NCBI RefSeq assembly: GCF_013299165.1
Contig: NZ_JAAFKD010000026.1
Location: 25,851 to 89,850 of the forward strand
DNA from: Microcoleus sp. bin38.metabat.b11b12b14.051
Lineage (GTDB): Bacteria > Cyanobacteriota > Cyanobacteriia > Cyanobacteriales > Microcoleaceae
Direction: 5' to 3'
DNA length: 64,000 bases
Below are positions 37,569-45,951 of the stretch, piece by piece. The notes below the pieces were generated by a model. The model searched no databases. It was given only the letters and a program-made list of their open reading frames with translations, and was not told the DNA's origin. Position numbers and translations under genes: made by a program. How positions within the stretch are numbered: position 1 is the stretch's first letter; each line of letters opens with the position of its first letter.

Positions 37569-37622
37569 TATTGGGGAACAGCTCGTAATCGACAGCATCA
37601 CTCAACCGCATTAGACAAACTC

Positions 37623-37985
37623 TCAAACCACCACACGCTTGGTACGGACATGATCGAGCGCATCTGTTAACCGATCGCCCATCCAATCGCCATACTCCGC
37701 GTGCTCGCCCGCCCCCCACACTATGATGTACTCCAGGAGTGGATCGATCTGCACGCTGAACCCACCGCTAGAGAAGTTAAATACTGCGTAGAGGTGGTCT
37801 GGCTGAACACACCATAGCAAGAAAACGACGCTTGTTGCCAATGCTGGGAATTCCTTGAACACTTCAGCGAAGAAGCGTTGAGCGAACGCAGGGGCGCGGG
37901 CTAAAGCGATGTCTTGTGGCTCGCTCCACCACTGGCCCTTTGTCCCGAGGCCACAGCGAGGATCGTGTTCAACAAATTTGTCCAT
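37623..37985 (-). CDS. Hypothetical protein, 120 aa
   Basis: I do not recognise a family. The product starts MDKFVEHDPRCGLGTKGQWW, is rich in aromatic residues, and has a hydrophobic middle (PALATSVVFLLWCVQPDHLY) that may be buried beta structure rather than a membrane span. The ATG at 37985 has an excellent ribosome site (gaggag, 8 bases upstream), which supports that it is translated. It lies convergent to the flavoprotein gene and just downstream of the truncated HEPN fragment. Confidence 0.6.
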   Translation of the reverse strand: MDKFVEHDPRCGLGTKGQWWSEPQDIALARAPAFAQRFFAEVFKEFPALATSVVFLLWCVQPDHLYAVFNFSSGGFSVQIDPLLEYIIVWGAGEHAEYGDWMGDRLTDALDHVRTKRVVV

Positions 37986-38036
37986 AAGGAATCTCCTCTC
38001 TCTTCTCGAACTCTGTGCCCTCTGCGCTCTCTGCGG

Positions 38037-38147
38037 TTAAATCATTCCTATGCAACTGTAAGCGATATCAGCCGTAAACTCCTGAATCCGACGGATTGCC
38101 TGCGCCATGTCCCAAAGTGAAGGACTATCCCGCTGGTTGGGTTGCAT
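38037..38147 (-). pseudogene. HEPN (DUF86) toxin gene, truncated after 31 codons
   Basis: The ATG at 38147 overlaps the MNT gene by 23 bases, as expected for a coupled HEPN/MNT module. The product starts MQPNQRDSPSLWDMAQAIRR and then IQEFTADIAY, the first helix of DUF86/HEPN proteins. After that the sequence turns into an interspersed repeat (ttaaccgcagagagcgcagagggcacagag, read on minus) and stops. The catalytic RxxxxH motif is gone, so the toxin is dead. Confidence 0.75.
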
Positions 38148-38412
38148 AAATCACTCGATAGGTTTTCAAAATGTTCGATCGCCGATAGGGATTTTTTAAC
38201 TGCTTCTTTTCCACCAAATCCACACAACGGTGAAATAAATCCTCTATCTCCTCCTGCATTCCCAATAAATGAGAAAGCGTGAGGCGGTGCGATGGCTCAT
38301 AGGTAACTAATACATCCACATCGCTATCAGGGCGAAAGTCATCCCGCAGCACTGAGCCAAACAGGGCAAACTCAACAATGTTCCAGCGCTGGCAAAATTG
38401 TTGAGTTTGCAT
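38125..38412 (-). CDS. mntA: MNT-type minimal nucleotidyltransferase (antitoxin of HEPN/MNT module)
   Basis: A 95-aa protein with the nucleotidyltransferase motif GSVLRDDFRPDSDVDVLVTY (GS-x9-DxD) at about 19-38, then a short helical tail ending VIYATQPAG. In HEPN/MNT systems the MNT protein neutralises HEPN by adding AMP residues. Its partner gene overlaps at the 3' end but is truncated, so this is now an antitoxin without its toxin. The start at 38412 (MQTQQFCQRWNI) fits the family's N-terminus; ribosome-site support is weak. Confidence 0.82.
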   Translation of the reverse strand: MQTQQFCQRWNIVEFALFGSVLRDDFRPDSDVDVLVTYEPSHRLTLSHLLGMQEEIEDLFHRCVDLVEKKQLKNPYRRSNILKTYRVIYATQPAG

Positions 38413-38545
38413 CTAGAGAGACTTTTAGGCGATCGTTCAACACGTATTCTAAATCTGACTGCAACTCAATCATGCGCTAGAAAACCTCCAACGAGAGCCA
38501 ATAACATCAGATTTTCGGGCGGGCAGAGTTTGTCTAAATCTCGCT

Positions 38546-38842
38546 CTAATCCCACGGAGATTTTGTTTTTAGTAATGCGTTTAGCTGCTGATTTGGTATC
38601 GGCGGTGCATCAACCAGCGCCAAAAAATGTTTAAATTTGAGTTCATTTAGCCCGAAAAAATATCTGTTAAGAAGAATATTTTGAGCTTTTTGGTAAGCTG
38701 ATTCAAGTATAAACTGCGATCGGCTTTTTCCTTGTAGTTGCGCCGCGCGATCGATTAGATCGAGTTGATTCGGCTGAACTCGAATGTTGATGGTAACATC
38801 GCGGGTATGGCTGACTGACTTTTCAGATTCTGGCGGGTACAT
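38546..38842 (-). CDS. DUF1778 (TacA-like) antitoxin
   Basis: A 98-aa protein whose residues 16-60 form a ribbon-helix-helix with the DUF1778 signature: INIRVQPNQLDLIDRAAQLQ and GKSRSQFILESAYQKAQNIL. Members pair with GNAT-fold toxins that acetylate aminoacyl-tRNA. The tail FLALVDAPPIPNQQLNALLK is the usual toxin-binding arm. No GNAT gene follows: the next 130 bases on the strand hold only short frames before the MNT gene. It is thus probably an orphan antitoxin. Confidence 0.85.
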   Translation of the reverse strand: MYPPESEKSVSHTRDVTINIRVQPNQLDLIDRAAQLQGKSRSQFILESAYQKAQNILLNRYFFGLNELKFKHFLALVDAPPIPNQQLNALLKTKSPWD

Positions 38843-38915
38843 AATGGTTACTTTGGGCTAAACAGAGCAGTAATTATCTCTAGAATACTGATATTTTTAT
38901 TTAACTGGTTAACTG

Positions 38916-39013
38916 GTTCCCAAGCTGTGCCTGGAAACGCATTTACCGAGGAAGAGCCTCGTGTGCTGGAGGCTCTTCCTCCGGGTAAGTATTCCCAGGC
39001 ACAGCTTGGGAAC
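38916..39013. repeat. Nested inverted repeat (98 bp)
   Basis: gttcccaagctgtgcctgg (38916-38934) pairs with ccaggcacagcttgggaac (38995-39013). Inside, accgaggaagagcctc pairs with gaggctcttcctccgggt with few mismatches. The two stacked stems form a long hairpin of the kind seen in cyanobacterial MITE-like palindromes. Confidence 0.8.
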
Positions 39014-39086
39014 GATAGACCATGCTAGTCACAGGAGCGATCGCGGAAACAATAAAATGAGAGGATATAGATTTAGAGGTCGTATT

Positions 39087-39341
39087 ATGTCACCAATTAA
39101 ACAACGCCTTCTCGAAGCGATCGAACGGACTCCTGAACCGCTTTTAGAGCAAACCCTGACATTCCTGGAATTTTTGACCAGTCGGACACAATCTGCGATC
39201 GCCCCAGACTTCGACTCAGATTTTGACTCAGACACCGACTCCAACGACAAAATCCTCGCGGATCTGAAAGCCTCCCTCCACCAAGCCTCATCGGGACAAA
39301 CTTTCCCCATATCAGAACTCTGGGACGGCATCAATGTCTGA
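39087..39341 (+). CDS. Small antitoxin-like protein paired with a RelE/ParE toxin
   Basis: 84 aa: MSPIKQRLLEAIERTPEPLL then EQTLTFLEFLTSR, an acidic low-complexity stretch with repeated DSD, and a short C-terminal helix-strand ISELWDGINV. The start at 39087 has agagg 8 bases upstream; longer in-frame starts lack this. Its stop overlaps the ATG of the following toxin reading frame by 8 bases, as usual for a type II toxin-antitoxin operon. The family of the antitoxin is not certain. Confidence 0.7.
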   Translation: MSPIKQRLLEAIERTPEPLLEQTLTFLEFLTSRTQSAIAPDFDSDFDSDTDSNDKILADLKASLHQASSGQTFPISELWDGINV

Positions 39342-39693
39342 TATGCTAGTCCAACTCAAATTCACAGCACTATTCAAACGTCGTCTCAAAGGACTCGAAG
39401 AGAAAGTATCACCAAATTCAAACCGATATTCAGCCTGTCCTCGATGAGATTATCCAAGGGAACTTCATAGGAAACCAGATTACAGGCACACTCAATACCT
39501 CGTTTACAAAGTTCGGGCTAAAAACAGTGATGCCCAAGTTGGTAAGAGCGGTGGTTATCGTTTGATTTATCAAGTTGAATCAGCGAATCAATTTGTTTTA
39601 CACCTAATTTACTCAAAATCAGAACAAGCAAATGTCTCGGCCCAAGAAATCCAAAGTGCGATCGCACAATACCAAATATATCCAGACGATTGA
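39334..39693 (+). pseudogene. RelE/ParE-family toxin with two frameshifts
   Basis: The first frame from ATG 39334 reads LVQLKFTALFKRRLKGLEEK. A shift near 39405 continues as YHQIQTDIQPVLDEIIQGNF, and a second near 39485 as QYLVYKVRAKNSDAQVGKSG, YRLIYQVESANQFVLHLIYS and KSEQANVSAQEIQSAIAQYQ. Together this is a typical RelE/ParE fold (about 118 aa), with the Lys/Arg-rich and GGYRLIY signature. The two lesions inactivate it while its antitoxin stays intact, the expected order of decay for a toxin-antitoxin pair. Confidence 0.82.
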
Positions 39694-39760
39694 CTGTATC
39701 TAACCCAAATTTTTGAAATATGTGCTAACTCTTGACTACATACTCACAACAGTGAAGAAT

Positions 39761-41155
39761 ATGCAAAAACAGAAGCAACAAACCAACCAACCTATGAACT
39801 TTTCCCAGAAATCAGGCAAAAGTGCCACACCCTCAAAAACGCACACAACCGAGAATCTCCGTGTACCACGATTGCGGAAAATACTTTTAGCTGCCGGCAT
39901 AGCCTCTCTTTGCGCTAGCTGTCAAAGTCCTCAAACACCCACCGCCACAACAACTCCCGGCAGCACTCCGGGATCAACTCCCGCAGCCACTCCCGTCGCT
40001 GTCAGCACCCCCGGAGACCCAAATACTGTCAAAATAGTCTCCATGCTCCCCATGACAGGCAGCGCCTTGGGTCAAGCTCAAACAATGGTCAACGGCATCA
40101 AACAAGCACTCGCCGAAACCGACTCCAAAGCTTGCGACGGTAAAATCAAAATCGAATACGAAGTTCTTGATGACGCCACCGCCGCCGCCGGCAAATGGGA
40201 CCCGTCCCAAGTAACATCCAACTCTAACAAAGTGGCCGCTGACGGTTCGGTAGTTGCTGCCATCGGTCACTATAACTCCGGTGCAGCAAAACTTTCGATT
40301 CCCGTGCTCAACCAAGCTAACGTTGTGATGATCAGTCCGGCGAACACTTATCCGGGACTGACTAAACCGGGAAAAGGTGAACCGAAAGAACCCAACGTTT
40401 ATTATCCCGCAGGTACTCGCAATTTTACCCGGGTTGTGCCTGCTGACGACCTTCAAGGTTCTGTCGCCGGTAACTGGGCGAAATCTTTAGGCGTGCAAAA
40501 AGTCTTCATTTTGGACGACCAAGAACTTTACGGTAAAGGTATTGCTGACGTTTTTGAAGCAACTGCTAAAAAGTTGGGCATTCAAGTCCTCGGCCGGGAG
40601 GGGATTGATATCAAAGCTAGCGACTACAAGGCGCTAATGAATAAGATCAAAGCTTTAAATCCAGACATGATTTACTTCGGTGGCACTACTCAGAGCAACG
40701 CCGGACAAATAATTAAAGACATGAGAAATGTCGGGATGACTGCTGAGGCGGTTAAGTTGATGGGCCCCGACGGCATTAAGGAGCAAGCTTTAATTGATGC
40801 TGGAGGCAAAGATGCTGAGGGTGTTTATGCTACTTTTGGTGGCTTGCCTCCTAAAGAATTGACTGGTGAGGGCGCCAAGTGGTACGAAAGTTACAAGGCA
40901 AAATATAATGCTGAACCGGAAGCTTATGCAGCTTATGCTTATGAATCTGCTAAAGTGGCGATCGCAGCAATTAATAAAGTCTGCAAAAACGATCGGGCTG
41001 CGATCCGCGATGCTGTCTTGGCAACTAAGGATTTTAACGGGGTACTTGGCAATTGGAGTTTTGACGCTAACGGCGACACGAGCTTGGCTGTAATGTCAGG
41101 AAATGTTGTTAAAGGCGGCAAGTGGGAGTTTGTGAGCGCCCTGAAGGCGGAATAA
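39761..41155 (+). CDS. natB: Branched-chain/neutral amino acid ABC transporter, substrate-binding lipoprotein
   Basis: About 464 aa. After a basic, Gln-rich leader comes a hydrophobic segment ending LCASCQSP, a lipobox with Cys as the lipid anchor, then a Thr/Pro/Ala linker. The mature part is a type I periplasmic-binding protein of the LivJ/LivK type: VKIVSMLPMTGSALGQAQTM, VVAAIGHYNSGAAKLSIPVL, VVMISPANTYPGL, KVFILDDQELYGKGIADVFE and MIYFGGTTQSNAGQIIKDMR. It heads a set with LivH, LivM, LivG and LivF. This matches the cyanobacterial N-I (Nat) permease, for which it would be NatB. The frame is open to TTG 39713; ATG 39761 gives a more normal leader. Confidence 0.88.
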   Translation: MQKQKQQTNQPMNFSQKSGKSATPSKTHTTENLRVPRLRKILLAAGIASLCASCQSPQTPTATTTPGSTPGSTPAATPVAVSTPGDPNTVKIVSMLPMTGSALGQAQTMVNGIKQALAETDSKACDGKIKIEYEVLDDATAAAGKWDPSQVTSNSNKVAADGSVVAAIGHYNSGAAKLSIPVLNQANVVMISPANTYPGLTKPGKGEPKEPNVYYPAGTRNFTRVVPADDLQGSVAGNWAKSLGVQKVFILDDQELYGKGIADVFEATAKKLGIQVLGREGIDIKASDYKALMNKIKALNPDMIYFGGTTQSNAGQIIKDMRNVGMTAEAVKLMGPDGIKEQALIDAGGKDAEGVYATFGGLPPKELTGEGAKWYESYKAKYNAEPEAYAAYAYESAKVAIAAINKVCKNDRAAIRDAVLATKDFNGVLGNWSFDANGDTSLAVMSGNVVKGGKWEFVSALKAE

Positions 41156-41178
41156 TTAGTCAGGAGTAATTCCTAATC

Positions 41179-41454
41179 GGTTTGTAGTAAGGACTTTAGT
41201 CCTTATAGTTAAATTTGGAATGACTGAAGTCCTTATAATCAAATTTGGAAGGACTGAAGTCCTCACTACAAACCTAATTTTTCGGTTTGTAGTAAGGACT
41301 TTAGTCCTTATAATCAAATTTGGAAGGACTGAAGTCCTTATAATCAAATTTGGAAGGACTGAAGTCCTCACTACAAACCTAATTTTTTGGTTTGTAGTAA
41401 GGACTTTAGTCCTTATAGTTAAATTTGGAAGGACTGAAGTCCTCACTACAAACC
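41179..41454. repeat. Three tandem palindromic repeats between natB and livH
   Basis: The unit ggtttgtagtaaggacttta runs on to gtcctyactacaaacc, so each full unit closes on itself as an inverted repeat. Units start near 41179, 41284 and 41389; the first two contain an extra internal ggactgaagtcctt copy. Similar DNA lies between livG and livF (47166-47357, gtagtgcggactt version). Such arrays are probably REP-like, can fold strongly in RNA, and may act as partial terminators between transporter genes. Confidence 0.85.
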
Positions 41455-41482
41455 TATTACCACCGATCGATCGCCAAAAAAC

Positions 41483-42559
41483 ATGAAAAACTGGAAAAGT
41501 ATTCTCTTATATATAGGTGTAGCGTACATAGTTTTGTTGTTAGGGCCGATCGCCGGATTTGACTTGCCCAAAATTATTGGGGAAATAGCTAGCAGTCCTG
41601 AGGTTTTAATCCAACAATTATTAGTAGGCTTGGTCAATGGGGCGCTGATTGCGATTATTGCTTTAGGTTATACGATGGTTTACGGCATTATTGAGTTAAT
41701 CAATTTTGCTCACGGCGATTTGTATATGTTGGGTGCTTTTGCTTCGCTGACAGTGTTTGGAGCTTTTGGGATTCAAGACGGCGCACCTTTAGCTGTTGCG
41801 ATACCGGTGATGTTAGTCGCTTTGGTTGTATGTTCGCTGTTTTGTGCTGGACTGAATATTGTTGTCGAAAAGTATGCTTATCGGCCGTTGCGCAATGCTC
41901 CTCGCTTGGCTCCGTTAATTTCGGCGATCGGGGTTTCGTTTATATTCCAAAATATGGGATTATTTTGGGGAGGATTGAAAGCTTTTATTCCGGTGATGGG
42001 TTCTAATTCGGCTGCTCCGAAAAGCTTCCCCGATTTGTTGCCGCGAGTTAATATTCTCAAAGTTTTGGGAATTCAAACAAGTATTGTGTTTACCACTAAG
42101 GATTTAATTGTGTTGGTGGTGGCTTTGGTATTGATGGTTTTGCTTCATGTGTTTGTGCAGTACACTCGTCTGGGAAAGGCGATGCGGGCAACTGCTCAAA
42201 GTCGCGATGCTGCTAAAATCATGGGAATTAATGTCGATCAGATTATTGCTCTAACTTTTTTGATCGGGGGAGCTTTGGCTGGTTCGGCTGGAATTCTGGT
42301 TGGTTTGTATAACAATACTATTGTTTTTACGATGGGTTTTACGGCAGGATTGAGGGCTTTTACGGCGGCGGTTTTGGGTGGAATTGGCAATATTGTCGGG
42401 GCGATGTTAGGAGGAGTTTTGATTGGGGTGCTTTCGTCTTTGAGCGATCAGTATTTGTCGAGCCGCTGGACTAATGCTTGGGTGTTTGGGGTTTTGGTGG
42501 TTATTTTGGCTTTTCGTCCTGGCGGTTTGTTGGGTGAGAATGTTCAGGAGAAGGTTTGA
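41483..42559 (+). CDS. livH: Branched-chain/neutral amino acid ABC transporter permease, LivH family
   Basis: 358 aa with about eight membrane helices. The LivH signature is clear: QLLVGLVNGALIAIIALGYT, MVYGIIELINFAHGDLYMLG, GKAMRATAQSRDAAKIMGIN (the EAA-like loop that touches the ATPases) and FTAAVLGGIGNIVGAMLGGV. With LivM it forms the membrane channel. In the N-I system the equivalent would be NatD. The extra N-terminal helix before the core is somewhat longer than in E. coli LivH. It is separated from the binding-protein gene by the palindromic array. Confidence 0.92.
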   Translation: MKNWKSILLYIGVAYIVLLLGPIAGFDLPKIIGEIASSPEVLIQQLLVGLVNGALIAIIALGYTMVYGIIELINFAHGDLYMLGAFASLTVFGAFGIQDGAPLAVAIPVMLVALVVCSLFCAGLNIVVEKYAYRPLRNAPRLAPLISAIGVSFIFQNMGLFWGGLKAFIPVMGSNSAAPKSFPDLLPRVNILKVLGIQTSIVFTTKDLIVLVVALVLMVLLHVFVQYTRLGKAMRATAQSRDAAKIMGINVDQIIALTFLIGGALAGSAGILVGLYNNTIVFTMGFTAGLRAFTAAVLGGIGNIVGAMLGGVLIGVLSSLSDQYLSSRWTNAWVFGVLVVILAFRPGGLLGENVQEKV

Positions 42560-42655
42560 AGTTTCGGGGTTGAAACAATGGCAAAAGATACTTATCATAA
42601 TTGCGATCGCCTGAAAATACGATCGCGAAATATCGAGTTAACCTGCGCTATGAAA

Positions 42656-43228
42656 TTAGATATTCCCTGGTTTCAACCAGCCAAAAACTTCGCCCAAAGT
42701 CAACTGCATTTCCCCCATAAATTCGGGAATTGGAAGTATATCTGTCGGTTCTTGCAGTGCGATCGGCTGCTGCCCTGCGGGATAAGCTAAAATGTTTTTT
42801 TCATCAGGATCGAGCAACCAACCCATCTGACAACCTGCATTCAAACAGTGCAAAATATTGTTTATAACTTTGGTTTGGCTTTGGCCAGGGGACAAAATTT
42901 CTATTGTCCAATCTGGGTGAGCATTAAATGTATCGGCAATTTCGCCGTCAGCATCTAGGGGAATGCGATTCCACACAAAAATAGCGACATCGGGAATAAT
43001 AGAACGTCCGCCAAAGGTGCAGCGAAGTTCTGGAAATGCCCAAGCAATCCGCTGAGGTTTGCCCACTGCATTAACCGTCGTGATGAGTTCTCCCTGAATT
43101 GTGCTGTGTTTTCCTTTTGGCATAGGTTTTTCTAAAATAGCACCGTTGATGTATTCGCTAGCGGGTTTGGTTTCTGGGAGTTGCAAAAACTCGTCCAGGG
43201 TGATAGTTTTTTGAGCAGCTTGTACCAT
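42656..43228 (-). CDS. Uma2-family (DUF820) restriction-endonuclease-like protein
   Basis: 190 aa. ITLDEFLQLPETKPASEYIN, the strand-rich middle with PDVAIFVWNRIPL, and WTIEILSPGQSQTKVINNIL (E-x-L-S-P, the nuclease-like core) are the hallmarks of the Uma2/DUF820 group, which has a PD-(D/E)XK-like fold and is hugely expanded in cyanobacteria; function unknown. I take ATG 43228 as start; the frame extends to 43315 but the extra residues do not fit. It lies on the opposite strand between livH and livM and so breaks the transporter operon. Confidence 0.88.
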   Translation of the reverse strand: MVQAAQKTITLDEFLQLPETKPASEYINGAILEKPMPKGKHSTIQGELITTVNAVGKPQRIAWAFPELRCTFGGRSIIPDVAIFVWNRIPLDADGEIADTFNAHPDWTIEILSPGQSQTKVINNILHCLNAGCQMGWLLDPDEKNILAYPAGQQPIALQEPTDILPIPEFMGEMQLTLGEVFGWLKPGNI

Positions 43229-43417
43229 ATCGCGATCGCCCTTTTGAATTGTGTTGCGGTAACAGTTCCAGTATATTTCAATTTTCGATGGCTTTGCCCA
43301 AACAATCGCAGCCAAAGTATCCTAAACTGTAGCTAACCCGATCGCCAGCTTGCAGATCGATCTGTTCGTATCCCGTACATTGCTCGTTACCGGCCTTCCC
43401 TCTTCCAGATTCTTCTT

Positions 43418-44983
43418 ATGTCAAACAAAATAATCCAAGCAATTAAATCGAGCGGTATATTAGGGGCGATCGCCTTTTTGACTGTTATACTATTCGGCGG
43501 TTGGAGTGGCACCGTGATCGGGTGGCTGATGGGCACGGCTGCGGGCTTCATGAGTTGTCAAAATCAGAAGGTGCAAAGCCCGATAATGGGTGCGACTGTC
43601 GGCAGTTTGGCGGGTTTGGGATTGGGCGTTTGGCTGTTGGTTGCTAGCGTGCTGGAAGGGGTTTTAGTTCGACCTTTTTCGGGTCAATCTGCTGTGGATT
43701 TGCCGACTACTCTACTGTACGGAATTTGCAGTTTGACGATCGCACTTTTGACAGCTACATTAATGGGCGCTTTGCAAGGTTTGCCGCAAGAACGCCAGCG
43801 GCAAGCAACTCTGGTAACATTAGCTTTTATCTTAATTCTGTTTCCGTTTATCGATCTTCAGGCTAAGACCGGCTGGATTGCTACGGTAGTACAGATTCAA
43901 ATCTTTATTATGCTGGCCCTGGGTTTGAATATTACTGTGGGTTTTGCGGGTTTGTTGGATTTGGGATATGCGGCGTTTTTTGCGATCGGCGCTTACACGA
44001 CGGCTTTGCTATCTTCCGGGCAGATAAATATTGCTTGGAATTTTTGGGTGGTTTTGCCGATCGCCGCGGCTGTAGCTGGAATTGCGGGCGTGATCTTGGG
44101 CATTCCGACACTGCGCCTCAAGGGCGATTATTTAGCAATTGTTACCCTCGGTTTTGGCGAAATTATCCCGGTGGTATTTCGGAATTTAACCGCGATTCGG
44201 ATCGACGAACCAATCTCGAAGATTGTCGCTTCTGTTTTGGGTAAGCCAGAATTGGTGCTGTGTCTCGTTGGGTGCGATCGACCTTTTAACCTCACCGGCG
44301 GCGAAGCGGGCATAAACCCGATCGGGCGTCCATCTCTCCCCATCATCGGCACATTCAGCACCGGTAACTACTTTCCCTGGTACTACCTAATTTTACTGCT
44401 CGTTGTCTTCGCCTACTTCATGATTTCGCGGCTGCGAGATTCCCGCTTGGGACGGGCCTGGAATGCCATGCGCGAAGACGAATTAGCGGCGAGTGCGATG
44501 GGCATTAACCTGGTCAAAACCAAACTTTCGGCTTTTGCAATGGGAGCGACGTTTTCCGGCTTTGCGGGCGCATTTTACGCCGCGTACATCAGCGCAATTT
44601 TCCCCAGCGTCTTCGACTTCTCCGTCTCGGTGATCATCCTGTGTATGGTGATTTTAGGCGGGTTGGGCAACATGACAGGCGTAATTTTGGGCGGTATCAT
44701 TATCATGTCTGCCGATCGGCTTTATCTACCCCAACTAGCACAAGTCCTCAAAGGTTTTCTGAACACCTTTGTACTTCCCAGAATTGCCATTCCCCAGTTA
44801 GCCGACTTTTTAGCAACCAGTTTAGACCCTATTCAACTGCGCTTATTTCTATTCGGTTTAACCCTAGTTGTCATGATGATCGTGCGGCCAGAAGGGCTGA
44901 TTCCGGATAAGATTCACCAAGCAGAACTTCATTCAGATAGTGAAACAAACAATGAGTCTTTAGCTGATGCCAGAAGTCAATAG
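43418..44983 (+). CDS. livM: Branched-chain/neutral amino acid ABC transporter permease, LivM family
   Basis: 521 aa. The C-terminal two thirds are a normal LivM permease: LALGLNITVGFAGLLDLGYA, TALLSSGQINIAWNFWVVLP, IPTLRLKGDYLAIVTLGFGE, GRAWNAMREDELAASAMGIN and VILCMVILGGLGNMTGVILG. The N-terminal 150 residues add glycine-rich membrane helices (GGWSGTVIGWLMGTAAGFMS), longer than E. coli LivM but known in cyanobacterial NatC-like proteins. It pairs with LivH. The last 17 bases overlap the next gene. Confidence 0.9.
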   Translation: MSNKIIQAIKSSGILGAIAFLTVILFGGWSGTVIGWLMGTAAGFMSCQNQKVQSPIMGATVGSLAGLGLGVWLLVASVLEGVLVRPFSGQSAVDLPTTLLYGICSLTIALLTATLMGALQGLPQERQRQATLVTLAFILILFPFIDLQAKTGWIATVVQIQIFIMLALGLNITVGFAGLLDLGYAAFFAIGAYTTALLSSGQINIAWNFWVVLPIAAAVAGIAGVILGIPTLRLKGDYLAIVTLGFGEIIPVVFRNLTAIRIDEPISKIVASVLGKPELVLCLVGCDRPFNLTGGEAGINPIGRPSLPIIGTFSTGNYFPWYYLILLLVVFAYFMISRLRDSRLGRAWNAMREDELAASAMGINLVKTKLSAFAMGATFSGFAGAFYAAYISAIFPSVFDFSVSVIILCMVILGGLGNMTGVILGGIIIMSADRLYLPQLAQVLKGFLNTFVLPRIAIPQLADFLATSLDPIQLRLFLFGLTLVVMMIVRPEGLIPDKIHQAELHSDSETNNESLADARSQ

Positions 44984-45839
44984 TAAGGATGAAACATTAG
45001 CCATGAGCAATGTCACTGGTACTGCTTTTATAGTTGCGGAATTTAGAGCCGAAGAAAATGAAGAAACAGCCCCGCTTTACACTGATAATATAGTAAAAAT
45101 ATGGCTGAATGATGAAACAAAAGAAATAGCTACAAAAATAGCTAAGAACTCTCCCGCGGCCAAAGAAATGGTTAAGCTGCGGACTAAATATTTTGATGAC
45201 GTTTTGTCAAATCAAATTTTAGGAGGTTGTAAGCAAGTAGTTATTTTAGGCTCGGGCTTGGATACTCGCGCTGCGAGAATTAATGGAGAAAAAGCAACTT
45301 ATTTTGAAATAGACGATAGCACTACACTGGAATTAAAAGCCAAAACTCTCAAAGCTTACAATGTCAATGCAAATGTGCGCTACATTCCCGGCGATTACGT
45401 AAAAGACGGTTTAATATCCTTGCTGAAACAGAGCGAATTTAATTTAGAGCTACCGACATATTTTTTGTGGGAAGGCAACACTACTTTGATTGCTAAAAAA
45501 GATGTAATATTTGTGTTAGAACAAATTCGCGACAATGTTAATGATTTTCGATTGTCTTTTGATTATATGTCGGAGCAGGTGATTTTGAGAACCACTGGCT
45601 ACCAAGATATCAATGATTACATAGATAAATACGAAAGTATGTATACACCGTGGATTACTGGGTTTGAAAAGATTGCCACTTTAGCTGACGAACTCAATCT
45701 CAAACTTATTGAGAACTTCTCCACGGCAGATTTGCACGCACAATATCGTCCTGGCCGTACCCTGCAATCTAATCTGTTTAAGTTCTATTTTGTGTGTACA
45801 TTAGAGAATGCAGTAGGGTGCGTCAATCCAGAGATTTGA
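44967..45839 (+). CDS. SAM-dependent methyltransferase, leucine carboxyl methyltransferase/PPM family
   Basis: 290 aa. FIVAEFRAEENEETAPLYTD starts the fold, then the binding motif QVVILGSGLDTRAARINGEK (about 92-111), FEIDDSTTLELKAKTL and LPTYFLWEGNTTLI, as in class I methyltransferases of the TIGR00027/LCMT group, often found with polyketides or of unknown use. It overlaps livM by 17 bases; ATG 45003 (MSNVTGTAF), 12 bases after aagga, is an alternative start. The last ten codons and the stop lie within an interspersed repeat (45813-45874), so the natural C-terminus was probably replaced. Confidence 0.85.
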   Translation: MPEVNSKDETLAMSNVTGTAFIVAEFRAEENEETAPLYTDNIVKIWLNDETKEIATKIAKNSPAAKEMVKLRTKYFDDVLSNQILGGCKQVVILGSGLDTRAARINGEKATYFEIDDSTTLELKAKTLKAYNVNANVRYIPGDYVKDGLISLLKQSEFNLELPTYFLWEGNTTLIAKKDVIFVLEQIRDNVNDFRLSFDYMSEQVILRTTGYQDINDYIDKYESMYTPWITGFEKIATLADELNLKLIENFSTADLHAQYRPGRTLQSNLFKFYFVCTLENAVGCVNPEI

Positions 45840-45874
45840 CTCAAGTCAAACAATATTATGCTGACGCACCTTAC
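45813..45874. repeat. GGTGCGTC palindrome, copy A
   Basis: gtagggtgcgtca (45813-45825) pairs with tgacgcaccttac (45862-45874). It supplies the stop codon of the methyltransferase. Related copies are at 45952-46012, 46102-46164 and 50139-50199. Confidence 0.8.
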
Positions 45875-45951
45875 CAAATCCAAGTAATACCATTTTTACA
45901 AATTTTTGCTACAAAAGAAGTGTTTGGTTTATTTCCTCAATCATTTTTCAA

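Noticed and set aside
38480..38570. Short minus-strand frame with GLERDLDKLCPPENLMLLALVG after the DUF1778 gene
   Set aside because: Too short, no ribosome site, not GNAT-like; mentioned only as a possible scar.
41179..41454. CRISPR-like look of evenly spaced repeats
   Set aside because: Units are palindromic and repeat fully; there are no unique spacers of constant length and no cas genes nearby. The same holds for 47166-47357.
41156..41486. Frames of 88-96 aa across the array between natB and livH
   Set aside because: Both strands give repetitive RTSVLPNLIIRTKVL-like peptides, which come from the palindromic DNA repeat.
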